The position numbers and the translations under genes were made by a program. From Calliopum simillimum (Eukaryota; Arthropoda; Insecta; Diptera; Lauxaniidae), in contig OX638368.1 in the NCBI GenBank assembly GCA_951812925.1, positions 119,683,309-119,747,308 of the forward strand: a DNA stretch of 64,000 bases, read 5' to 3'. The notes under the pieces were generated by a model. That model was not told the origin of the DNA, did not search any database, and saw nothing but the letters and a program-made list of their open reading frames with translations. How positions within the stretch are numbered: position 1 is the first letter of the stretch; each line of letters starts with the position of its first letter. Shown one piece after another: positions 1-13,300 of the stretch.

Positions 1-1092
1 CCTAGTTTCGATAACCTCCCAAAGCGTTGTGAATTATGGAACTTTTTTCTTTCTATAATGTTGCGGACAGTCTAAATACTTCTTCCAACGCCGCTTGCAA
101 TCTAATAAAGGGATTTTCCATCCTCACGCTTCCTAATTTTTTTTATTCAAGAGTGGTTTCTTCTGATTTTTTTCCCATCTTACTTTTTCTAAAAAACGAA
201 GTTTTTCGCTTAAAAAAAACTGACAAAACAGAACTGAGCTACCGCAAACTAACTGTAAATTGAATTCTAAGAGTGCCCCAAATACCTTTGGGTTATTCTT
301 TTATTTCGTTTTTAAAATATTGACAAATTTTTTAGAATTCCGAATACTTTTGTGTATTGAATTTAAGTAGGAAAGATTCTTTTAATAAATAAAACTAGAT
401 ATTTACCGCGCTATAATTATTAAGAGTGATTCAAAAAAAATTAATTCGTAATTAAAAAATTTTACGATTTTTTAAAAAATTTTCAAATTCCGAACATTTT
501 TGTGAGCCTCTGTAGGTAAAATTAATCCCACGGCAGTGACACGATTTATAGATAGTCTAGAATTGTTCTGATAGGGAAAGAGGCTGCACAAAAGATTTTT
601 TAGATCGCAGTGCAATCCAGAGCCTTTGAATAATAATATATAATCAATGCATTTTCTAACACATATTTATGACAAAACAAATAAAAATTAATTTTCAAAA
701 TAATAAATATTTTTTTAATGGCCATGAAAATATCCCACTGGGTTGCTAATAATAACCAAAACAAAACAGAAAAAAATCACTGTCAGCATCTCAGCATCTG
801 TCAATAAAAAATTAATTGAAAAAACAAAAATATTCTTTCGTATGATCCTAATTTCTTTCTTTTACAATGGCTACGACCTCCTTTGTGGTGTCCATTACGT
901 TTTATTATAAACTCACAATTAAATCCGGTTAGTGGTGTTGGTGCTACCGGCGGATGCATGTACACAGCGTACTCGGTTAACATACTCTGTTAAATTGTCT
1001 TGGACTGTTAAAACGTTTTACATATCGTTATCACTACCTACAACGAACGTGTTGAAGAGTTAATCACAGCAGTGCATCAAAGCTGCTGTGGC
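1..1092. other. 5' flank of the carbonic anhydrase array, no gene seen
   Basis: AT-rich sequence with no convincing coding region on either strand. The short open frames here lack codon bias and family resemblance. I see no named repeat. It is the upstream flank of the first carbonic anhydrase gene and may hold distal regulatory sites that I cannot identify. Confidence 0.5.
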
Positions 1093-1130
1093 TATAAAAT
1101 ATCTGGCTGTAAAAGAAATCATTTCAGTTG
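1093..1130 (+). promoter_or_regulatory. Core promoter of carbonic anhydrase gene A (TATA + initiator)
   Basis: A TATA box (TATAAAAT, 1093-1100) lies 33 bases upstream of the A in an insect initiator, TCAGTT (1124-1129). This is normal TATA-to-start spacing. The same arrangement, with the block ATCATTTCAGTT and the same 33-base spacing, occurs before gene C at 36797-36833. Transcription would start at about 1126 and leave a leader of about 208 bases before the ATG at 1334. Confidence 0.7.
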
Positions 1131-1333
1131 CTTTTGGCGCGCATACGTTAGTTTTGTTCCAAATATTTGTGACTACGCACATTTTGATTTAACGAATATA
1201 CATAATTATTAAATAACTTTTGCGAAAAATAAAAATAGTGTATTGGATTAATAACAGTCCAAATAAATAAAACAACAATTCAAAAAGAAATAAAATAACA
1301 AAACAAAACCAAAATCAAAAAAAAAAAAAAACA

Positions 1334-4300
1334 ATGCTTACAGGGAATGCCTTTCATAAGTTCTTATTCCTGCTACCATTAGCTTTTCCGAACAAAGGTA
1401 ATTGAACATATGATACATATTGTAATCATTTGTAATTGAAGTTGAAATTGTTAAAGTGAACATTTGAAAGTGAATAAATCTGAGTTATTAAATTAAATCT
1501 AGACCTAACCGCAAAAAAAAACCGTGTGTCGAGAAAATGTTTCAACTGTTCAGGGTATTTCACTGATTATATTAAAAAAAAAAATTAAGAAAATCCGTCG
1601 GGCTTTTTTTATTTTAATCGAATTTTCTGTTTTCAGCTAAATTGAGTTAAGTCAACACTAGCCTACAAAATTAAAATGAATAAAAAGAAACAATTAGTCA
1701 TTTTTAATGAACTTTTTGATGCTGAACTTAAATCCTCTAAATTGCGCTATCGTTTCAGAGTATTATGATATCCTCACCTAAAAGTGCCCTAAATTTAAGG
1801 TTTTCCATTTTGGTACTTTTGAGGTTCTGTAACAAGATAGTGTAATATTTTGCTATAAGTCCTTATGGGGGTTATCGTGAATCAATATTCTCGGGGAATT
1901 TTTCTCAAACTACAATAGGGAATGCACGGCTGTCTGAGAAAAATTCCCCGGGAATATTGATTCATGATAACCCCCTATATGTAAGTTAAAAGCACTTTAT
2001 CTTAGTTGTTGCAGGTAAGTGTTGATTAGTGAAGTACCCTATATAAAAAATTTTAAAATTATGCAACATGAGGGATGAAACATTTTCTCAACACTCGTGT
2101 GAAAGAGATGTAAAAACTTTGGAATATGCTCTTGAAAAATATTGATTTGATTTTGTATCTTGGTTGTTTTAGAAGAAATCTAAGTCATACTTTTTACAAA
2201 TTAATACGAGGGGCCTAACAAAAGTTCGCTTAGTAGAATTGAAAAAACAGGATTAAAGATTTTTTAAATTTATAGCTTTATTCTTCATCTATTTGCATAT
2301 TTTCAACGTAATCGCCATTTATTTTGATACATTTTTGAAGTCGATAAATCCATCTTGAAAAACAGTCTTCAAAATCGGCTTTTTGCAGTTTTACAATTTC
2401 ATCATTAACCGCATTTATTATCTCCTCATTGCGCTAGACCTGGGGAATAAGGTGCTGGACGAATTTCTTCGATGCCTGAAAGCGCAATAAAATCGGTCGA
2501 TTTTTCCGCAGTGTGCGCTGGCGCATTATCGTGATGTAGAAAGTAGCGGCGTAGCTCCTTTTTTGTCGTTTTCCCAATAAATTTTCGAAAACTTCTGGTA
2601 AACAGGTTTCATTATACCATTTAGCAGTAACCGTCTGACCTTTTTCCAAAGTAATAGCAGCTACAACTTTCTCTCTGGTGAAGTAAACTGACATCATTAC
2701 TTTTGTTGCTGACTTTTTTTTGCTTTACTTTAACAGGTGGACTTGCACCTTCTGGGCTCCATACCATGGATTGTTGTTTGGTTTCAGGGTCGTACTTCTA
2801 AAACCATACTTCATCATTTGTTACTATTTTCTTGGAAGTGTTAAACTCTCCATTTTTGGTATTTTTAAAGAAAATACTTAGTAAAACGCACACGTGCGAT
2901 ACAGCCAAGGCATTCAAACACAGTTCGTCAGCAATGATTTCCTGGGTCAATCTTGGATCTTCGTCAATTTTAGACTTCATCAGCGCTACACTTGCATAAT
3001 TAGTCGAAGATTTTGGGCGGCCTTCTCGAAGTTCGTCCTCCACAGAAAAATGACCTGTCTGGAATCTTCGGCACCACTTTGAAGTAGTCACGAGAGATGA
3101 CGCATTAACTTCAAATGCTATTTGGCATTCACTAAATGTTTCCACAGGCTTGAGCTTACGTCGAATTCCAAAAAGAAAAGCAAACCGAATCTCTTGTTGC
3201 GTTGGCACTGAAATATCTGCTGACATTGTTTCACGAATTTTACGTTTTCTTCTCTCTATTTTGACCGATCTTTCTGAGAATTGAAATGATATGTCGTAAG
3301 ACTATAACGAATAGTACGCAATTTTTTGGTTTACTAAAAATTTATAACATGACACCTAATAAGCGAACTTTTGTTAGGCCCTACGTATACACAGAGGTAG
3401 TTAAAGGTTTTAAACACCGTTTTTTTATCCATCATATCAATATAGGTATTAATATTTAAGACAAAATTTTGTCCCATTTTTTTTACTATGTTAGAATTGG
3501 AGTACGATTTTGAATTACACACCATTAGAAAGGCATTTGAGCGTAGATGTGCACAAAGTTTAAATTATTTTAATATGTAGCTTTCAAAACAGGTACAATT
3601 TATGTAGAAACTATGCGGCAATATAGAAAAAGACAAAAAGCAAAGCACTGACTTCATGATTTTGTTTAGTTTAGGTATCTGCAATTTTATAGTTTTTGCT
3701 ATTGAGGTATTTTTTGAATTATAAACAATGGCCCGTACTTATGGAAAAATTTAGACAAATTAAAACCTTAGAGTGCGTTTTTACACACTCTGAGTTCTTA
3801 AAACCTGGTTTTAATTTATCTATAGCTACGGGCCAAAGTTTTATATCAAAGTTGCTTACTGTCGAATTTAGTTCCTTACATTCTTGGTTTTCTTCTGTAC
3901 TAATGACCAGACTTGAGGGCAATGCATTTAATTTTTAGTTCATTCAGCTTTTCACTACCACAAAATAAATGGTTTGATAATGAAAAATATTCCACTACCA
4001 CTAAATTTAATTAGAGATAGTGATAAATTTTCTGCAGTAAATTTAGGGATAGTGCAAATTTTTTCATTTTCAAAAAATTCTTTTAATATCATTTATTTTA
4101 TTTCATTTATTTCATCATTATTATTACTAAGGCTATACATTTAGCATAAAGCTATACATGAATTTATGCTTAACAAAAATAATAATAAAACAAATCTATA
4201 TCCTATAGTATAATTAAATACTAGAAGCGGATGAGATATGTACACATACTTAAATGAGTAAGATTACCATATTATGTGTGGTAAATTTTTTCACTATTAT

Positions 4301-7300
4301 TAAATTGATTTTTTGGATGGGAAAATTTATTTCATTTAATTTAATGAATCTTAATTGAAAATTTTGAATAAAAGTTTCAATACAAATTATCATAAATTCA
4401 ATGGAACAAATTTTCATTTTAAGCAGCTTTTAATTCGAATTTAATAAAATTCAATGAAAGTAAAAATTTGTTTCATTGAATTTAGTGAAACTTTAGTGGA
4501 CATTTTTATTTTGATTTTCATTGAAAGTTTTCACTAAAGTTTCATAAATTCAATGAAATAAATTTTCCCTTTCATTAGCTTGAATGATAAGGGTAAATTT
4601 TTCATAACCACCAAATCAATTTTTTGAAAGTGAAAGAATTTCAATAAAAACTTTTCACTAACACCAAATAACTTCTTGATAGTGAACATTTTTTACTAAC
4701 ACTAATTTTAGTAAAAAATAAAATTGAATGCAATACCCCCAAGTCTGCTAATGATAAAAGTAAGCTGGTCAACTGTGAAATTGGAAATTACTTAAGAGGC
4801 GCTTGATCGACCTTATCGGTTTAGTTAAGCTTCAGCTTAGGTGTCGACTCTGAAATCAGGACTTAATCGCCGCAAAAGATTAAACAAGACTTTGCGGTAT
4901 TAACCGAATATGTGGCGTAGCTAAGGGAGGCCAAAGTGGGCCACCACCCCGTGCCACTTGGACTCGACTTGACTAGTGTCACACACGTTACCAGTATTGT
5001 ACATATATGTTATTATATAAAATATGCCATCACCATGTAAATAACACAGTATATTCTAATCATACGATCATTGTCACAGCTCCTCTTTGACTTTGTTATA
5101 CATTTAGTACACTTTGTGTATTTGATATCAATGTAATGTCATATACATTTTGTGCCAATATAATCTGTTATTTGACCGATATTATTTTTTCAACTTAATG
5201 CCACCAATTTTACACCATCAACTAAACACTCCATGAAAACAGAGCCCAGTTCTATTTATCACTAACAAAATTTCAGCCAATTCACACTATGATATTACCT
5301 TTGTACCCTGAATAGACTTACCCCATTGTCATTCCAAGCCCCTTAAGAATATACAGGGTGTATTGTAAAATGTAACGAAGCTTTTGGGAGGTGATAGAGG
5401 AGGCCTCCACTAACATAAAATTGCACCTTGAAGGGGTGTCTAAAATGTACCCCTGAGGAGTTATAGAGTTAAAACTGATTTTCTGACTTGTTTCAGAAAA
5501 AAATTGTTCTTGGATCACCCTAACGTTTTAGGGAAAACATTTTTCTGGCGAAGTTTTAGCTACTTGTAAGAGCTTTCAGATAACGCATATGGTTTATAGG
5601 GTTTAAAAGGATTTCGAAAAGTTCTAGACTTTTAAAGTTGATATTTTTGTTAGGTTAGGCCTGCTCTATCACTTTCCAGAAGCTTCGTAACTTTATGCAA
5701 CACACCCTGAATACTATAAGAGCTTTGCTATGCAATAAAACTTCATTTTTTAGTCAAGCAATCAAATCAGTCTTTTAATATATAAAATACATGGCGCAGG
5801 TGTGTTTTTAATAAGTTTGACTAAATAAATAAAATAATAATAATAATAAAATAAGCAGAAAAGGTTCATTTCCAAAAATGAAATAAATAGGCAGAGTGAA
5901 GCGTAATACAAGTATAATAGTAACCGCAAAACCACGTGGAAGACCGCCCAAGACTGTGTAATAAGTATATTTATAGAACGGGAAGCATGGATTATTTAAA
6001 AAAAAAAGGATTAATTAAAACTGTGTGGAAAACTGGCTGATAATTGGCGAATGTTTTGGCAAAACTTTGAAATGTTCGCTATAGCAGTCGAATTGGATAA
6101 AAAGCCAGAAGCAGTAAAAGTTGCTGTATTTTTAAATGCTATAGGATCAGATGCTGTGGAGCTATTTCATTCATTCAACCGCACTCAGGAAACTAAAGCA
6201 AATTATGCAGAAGTCACAAAATCATTTGAGGAATTTTGTAAGCCAAAGTGCAATGAAGTTTACGAGAGTTTTATTTTCCACAATCGATACCAAAAAGATG
6301 GTGAGCCATTTGATAATTTTTTAATGGACTTAAAGAAGTTGGTGCGGCGATGCGGTTTTGGTGATGATAATCTTGGAATCACAAAAGGCCGGCCTAAAAA
6401 TCAACGTATCCAAGACTAAAAGCATGAAGTTAAACGCACACAGGAATGACATCACGTTTAGAGCTGGCAGTGATGACATCGAAAACGTCGATAGCTTCAC
6501 GTATTTAGGCAGCATTATCTCCATGGATGGTGGAGCAAAAGAGGATATCAACTCAAGAATAGCAAAAGCAAAAGGCGTGTTTGCTCAACTGAATAAAATA
6601 TGGTCTTTACCCGTTATATCCACTAAAACGAGAGTGCGCATTTTTGATTCGAATGTGAAATCGGTTTTGTTATATGGGTGCGAAACATGGCTTGTTACTG
6701 AACAACTAACGAACAAGCTGCAAGTATTCGTCAACAAATGCTTAAGGCGTATACTAAAGATTTGGTGGCCTCGCACTATGTATATCAAATGCCGAGCTAC
6801 ATCAAAAATGCAATCAGAGGGCTATAGCAAACGAGGTCAAGCTGCGCAAATGGGGATGGATTGGTCGCACTCTCCGGAAACCATACAGCGAAGTTTGTCG
6901 CCAGGCTCTTGAGTGGAATCCACAAGGCAGTAGAGCACATGGTAGACCCAAAACCAACTGGAAAAGGTCGCTGGAAAGGGAAATCCAAGAATCGGGAAAG
7001 TCGTGGCAAGAGATTAAAGTCATCGCAAGGGATCGCGACGAATGGAGATGTTTCATATTGGCTCTATGCTCCTACTAGGAGTTAATGGAGAATACATACA
7101 TACACGTGATAGCATTATATTGGGAACGAATGATAAAAGTTTGTAGAAAAACTTACTGGACACTGAAAACTTAACGATGGAAAAAGCAGTTGATTTAGCA
7201 AGATCAGCAGAAATATGTGACACTCTCCAAATATCCCAGAAAAAAAACTTGGGTAATATTGGTTAGATAATGGTTCAAAAGTTATTAATAATATAGCGTT

Positions 7301-10300
7301 CCGCGCAATTCTTTTTTCAGTAGTAGAGAAAACAAGGCATCTTACGAAAAAAGTGTATATGGCATAAAATTTTTAGAATCGTCTAACTGCCATACCTAAA
7401 TTGGAGCGTTAGCAATTTGTATGGCGCATACCGAAATTGCCAACGCTTAACGCTCAGCTATTCGAATTTCCAATTTTGACAAAGCGTTATGGAGTGAAGT
7501 TAGCTGCAGATAAGTAAACAATGAAACAACAATACGAATTTGACAAACAAATGACTTCGACGCAACGCTCTTTATTTCGGTATGGCGCTTGACGCTTTTG
7601 TTTAACGATAAATAACGCAACGCCTGACGCTCCAATTTAGGTATGGCAGTAAGGAATACGTGTGATTTTTTTGGAATTTTTTGGAAAGTATTTTTTTTTT
7701 TTTTACCAATTTTTTCAAAGTTGTATGTTTCAGAAAATTCTGAAAAAATTCACGCGTATTCGTTAGACAATTCTAAGTTTTTTATGCCATATATGTACAC
7801 ATTATTCGTAAGACTGGAAAATAATTACACGAAACACTTTATTGTTAATAACCCCCAATTTTTTTCTGGGCTATTATTTCAGAAACGGAGAAGTTGATTA
7901 AATTTTTATTTGTTTGAAAAGGGAATTTTCAATAATAAACTAAAAGTTTTGGTCCAAAAAAAAAAACTATTTTATTTCTTGGTCTATGCTAATAGTCCGG
8001 GAGCCGGCAATACTAAAAGTGCCGTCATCGCGGATTCTGAAATTTTTAATGAAAAATGGTAGTTTACACTAAGTGCTGGTTCACACGACAAACTAAATTG
8101 TCGGGCGATAGTACTATTTTTAGGCAAGCGGTGGAAAGCGGTCCCTCCGTTTGCCTACAAAAAGTACTATCGCCCGACAGTTTAGTTTGTCGTGTGAACC
8201 AGCTCTAAGACGAATAAGAAAAGCTTGGTCAGCGTGGTTATAGCCTGGCATAAATATTTTTAAATGATTTTTGAATTATTCAATTTTCGGAATGTTTTGC
8301 CGTCATAGCGGATTTTGATGAATCTTATATTAATCGATGCTAAATTTCATAACCATTCAGAAAGAATCCGGCCGACCAAATTTTTCTTGCCGAAAATGAC
8401 CGGCAGACCTATTTTAATGGTGCTGACCAAGCTTTTCTTATTCGTCTTAGTGTAAACTACCATTTTTCATTAAAAATTCAAGAATCCGCGATGACGGCAC
8501 TTTTAGTATTGCCGGCTCCTCGCCTATAAATATTTTAGAAAAAATGTTTTACAAAATCTTTACTAGTTGCTACAAAAAACATTTTTCTTGAAAGTTTTTT
8601 TTGCGTTTTTAGGTTTAATTTCATAGGTAGCTCACTTGAGAAATTTATGGCCTAGTCAGTAATATATTTGTACTAAACATACTTATAGGTACAAAACAAT
8701 GCTATGCAATAAATCTTAACTTGTTAGTCAAGCACTGATTTAATATACATACCATAATACAAGTATTTAGACCATAAACTTAATGACTTAGACTACTTGA
8801 ATTACACAATCAATACAAAATTCGCATAAACTTATGAATTTTTGACCGCCCCCACGTGTTTTGAAAAAATAGAAAAAAAAGAAAGTATGTAAATTTTTAA
8901 AAGCCGGCAAGCTACTTAGTATTAAGCTGGACACATTAGTGTTGACAACAAATTGGAACAACAAATATGTTTGTTTGTATATAAATGCAAACTTTAAATG
9001 CTATTTATTAGTTGACATTTGTTTTTTGATTTTGAAATGATTTGGATACATCATAGAATCGAAAAAATTTACATTATTCTTTTATTGCCACCGTGATTTT
9101 GAGTTATTTCGCTTTTGATGAAAGTAAATTTAAACTGACGCTAATCTCGTGAAATTAATTTTAATGTATTATTTATTTTTTAAAAATTTAACGCTTTAAA
9201 TTAATCAGCTGCTTTTATGGCCATTTTTTTGTGACACAAAATTTAATGTTACAACATTGGCGCACTCACCGAAAACCTTTTTTTGGTCATATAAAAAGAA
9301 AACACTTTTTGATTAAGTTATTTTTGTTATGAGGTAAACGCACAGCAACGTTTTGTCAGACAAACAGCTATCCAAAAATTTAACCTCAAAGTGTATTGCT
9401 CACCAAAACCATGATTGCGCTTGCAACATTGCACGTATTAAGGACATCAGTGCTTTCTTTATTATCAATTTGAAAAAGGTGGAATGAGAAGAAAATTTAA
9501 AAATATGTAGTTTTTGAATGTATTATAGTAGAAAATATCGAAATTCATATTTTTTTTCTAATTAATCATCATTCATAGATAACAATCCCATGTCAATTTT
9601 CAAAAAAAGTAAGATTTTCTTTCCAAATTTTACCAAAAAGGACGTTTTTTTTTTCAAACGGAGGGTAAAATGAGGATCATTATATTTAAAGAGAAATGTT
9701 TGTAAATTAATTTTTTCATTTTATTATTTTAACTAGATTTAAATTAACTAGATCAAATTAATGAAATTCATTGTCTTTAGATACCTTATTAGTTATTCTA
9801 ATTCCATTTGTCCTTCATCTTCGTCAACTGTTTGATCGCCGCTGGAAACATTACGAGTATATTTTGCTGTTGATAATATTTGGCGAAGCATATCCTGTTG
9901 CGATTTGATAAACGAATAGAATTCCAAGCACGACATATTCCAGTTCACTTTAGAGGTCAGAATGGCACTTAGTTTGCTGATTTGTAGCTGCGTTTTTTGT
10001 GTCGACCACATCTTATTCATTGTAGCAAAAACTTTTTCAGCGGAAGCTGTTGAGCCAGACAGGCATAAAATGTAATTAATTATTCTACCCTTTTCCTCGA
10101 ATACTTTGACCTATCGCTTCACTAAGGGAATCTTGCCATTATTCCACTGTTGAATTTTACTTTGCGTGCAATAGTTTTTGATGAAACCAAACTCCTTGTG
10201 TAATTGCACCGAATTGACAGATTTTTGCTAGTCCAAATGACGCATGGCCACATCGATATCTCTCCACATTGGAGCGGTCCACTTATCGATGAATTCACAA

Positions 10301-13300
10301 GCATCATCTGGACATAAAATCAAATTCGTTAACATACTAAAGAGTACATATTATGTACTACATAAACATAAACAAGTTAAATTACCAAAAAAAATTTGGT
10401 GCATTTTGCTTTAATTTTATTGAAATCGTATCCATCACTGACCAACATATGAGCCGTTCAAAATGACAATGGTGCAACTCCAAAACGATTCAAAAGTAAT
10501 GTCATATAAATTATGTGTCATAATGATCGGTTATTTGGTCGAAATTATTTTTTCAACTTAATCTCAACAACTCCATATCATCAAGTAAGTTTTTCGTTAA
10601 AACAGAAATCAATTTTATTCATCCCTAACAAAATGTCAGCCAATTAATATTAGAGTCTGTCTATACGGGGGGACTCGCGTACGCGAAAACTCAATTAGCG
10701 TACGCGAAAACTCAATTAGCGTACGCGAAATCCAGTGAAGTTTTTTCCCCCGGGACGCAGCTTCGTTACAACAGTAATTTTACATAAAAGTAGGAGTAAG
10801 TGGACGGCCTGCGGCCGCAGCTCAGGATTTAAACCCGTCAGACATCCAACATTGGCTTCGCGGCGGCCTTCGGCCGCGGATCAGTTCATAAATTGATCAA
10901 GTTCCCCGGGGGAAAAAACTTCACTGGATTTCGCGTACGCTAATTGAGTAAATTGAGAGAGAGAGAGAGCTAATTGAGAGTTTTCGCGTACGCGAGTCCC
11001 CCCGTATAGACATTTCCTTAATATTATGCCATTACTTTTGCTTCGTTTTGGAGTTGCACCATTGTCATTTTGAACGGCTGATTTCTTTCTCTTGCTGCCA
11101 TTGGCGATAAATTCACGTCGTCTTCTCAAAGTGTACTTCAGTCCATCGATATGTTGAACGACTGCCACAGCCGTGACCTTTCAATTTTCTTGCACCACAC
11201 ATCACTTTTGGTTTTTGTCATTTCAAGGAACGGATACTTTTTCTTCAGGTTTGAATTTAATATGCACTTATTTTTCGGCATTTTTGTGTTAAAAAAAAAA
11301 CAAAAAAGCAGCTGGGCCAACAATAAGTTTGCTAAGAACAGAATGACACGTTCAGGAAGTGAAAGAGCAAATGTCATTGTGTTCTGCTTTGTTTTGTACA
11401 TTTGTTTTCGCTGAGTGTTGCCAACGCATATGTTGAATTTATTTTTCGTTCAAAAATTCGCGTTCAATAGAATGCACGTGTGCTTATGAAAGTTCCTTAA
11501 ATTAAAATTTGCGAATGTTCCAAATCAGGAGGATTTTAAATAGGAAAGGAGGATGATTAGAGGGTGAAAGAAGGAATTAAGGCGAAACAGGAGGTTCGGA
11601 GGTTTTTGAATTTTTTGGCTTAAAAAGGAGGAAGATCCTCCCAAAAGAAAGATAGATAAGATGGTTATTCATAGAGCATCAGAACCCTGTGTGGGCTGAA
11701 GTATCTTTCACGGATAGACTTTCACTTCATCTAACCTACGATTTTCAGGTTGTACCCTTACTCGGGGTCAATTTTACTGATCATTTTAAATTCTTCATAC
11801 GCAATACTTGATTAATGGTATATTTGATTTATGGCGTACATTTCATTTAAAAGTCTAAATAGGATTCAACTTTAATTTTTGTATTCATACTATATGATAC
11901 ATGGCCGTGGAATGAATCGTTCGAACTAAACATGCATGCTCAGTTGAAATTCTTATAGATAGTTTTTCATGCGTGCTCAGTTGAAATGCTTTAGATAGTT
12001 TTTCTTTGGGGTTTTCTGATTTCTATCTTGTTTTACAAAATTAATTTTCTTCGGTCACCCTTACATTTTAGAGATAACTTTTAGCTAATTGTATGAGCTT
12101 TCTGGGAATGTATTTGGCTTATAAAATTTAAGAGGATTTGGCAAAGTTCTGAACCTTTAAATTTGATATTTTAAACTTTTTCCAACTTCGTGAATCTGAC
12201 GGCTATTTTAGCATAAAGAAGGTTCTATTAACACACCTTCTTATAATTTTTTGGAGCTCTCGCTAAATTTTCTTTTATTCGGTAGTACTTTGAAGGTCCA
12301 GAACTTTGCAAAATCTTCTTAAGCTCTCTAAACCCAATACATTGTTAGAAAGCTCATACAATTAACTAAAAGTTTTCCATAAAAGATTATCTCTAAAACG
12401 TTAAGGTAACCCAAGAAATTGTTTTTTGTAAAAAAAGTCAGAAAATCAGTTTCTTCCCTATAACTTCTCAGAGGTCCATTTAACACTCCCACGGATGCAA
12501 TTTTTTGTTAGTCTAGGCCTTATATATTACCACTCAGAAGCTTCGTTAACTAATCGTTTGCAACCTATAAATTTTCGAAAGAGTTAACGTTCGAAAATTG
12601 CCAAATGAACCACTTGGCTTAAAAAAAATTTAAAAAAAGTTAAATCAATAAGCTCATTAGTTTAATGCAATAAATGTTTTTTTTTAAGCCAATTAATATA
12701 AAAGTGTGAGTGCAATTTTTAATGTAGCACCTAACAGTTCAAACCAACTATATACTTGTACAACGACATGTTGCTTTCATTGCAATTAGCCACGTTTATA
12801 AATTATTGTTAGTGTTTACATAAATTGGCACACAAACACATAAAATATTGAACGAGTGATATTTTCTTTTTAAACTTTTTTGTTCCATATTTCATACATA
12901 TCTTCTATGGTTATTGATCTATGCGTAGTTATTAGTTATTGAACACTGTAAGAAAGTAGTGGTGTTCATAATTAATACACAAGTTAAGCCCCCCACCTAT
13001 GTGGAGTGCATGTACTTCTTAATTGAATGAAAACCCATTAAACAAGTGATTTAAATTTTCTGCACAATAGCACCATTAAAAGACGATGATGGAGAAAGCA
13101 GCAGTGCAACATCATCAACATCAGCAAGTGGCTGGAGCTATGATAATATTGATGAATGGGGTGACATCAGTCCAGCATGTAATGGTATTCGTCAATCACC
13201 GATTCATCTTAAAACCAGCAATGTAAGTTGATGATCAATTATTATTTGCTTGTGCATACGAGTATCTAATAACTATTAGAAGATAAAAAGAAACTTGTGA

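Larger units (their letters stand above)
7880..8640. repeat. Dispersed repeat, copy 1, carrying a nested palindrome
   Basis: The outer parts (about 7900-7960, with TTTTCAATAATAAACTAAA, and 8520-8640, with CTTTACTAGTTGCTACAAAA and AGGTAGCTCACTTGAGAAA) match a second copy at 44250-44690. The two outer parts here are separated by the palindromic insertion at 8001-8518. Non-coding, superfamily unknown. Confidence 0.5.

Noticed and set aside
10881..11168. 95-codon - strand frame as a hAT gene start
   Set aside because: It fuses a piece of hAT coding sequence to the inside of the palindromic MITE. Only the part above about 11030 is hAT-derived.
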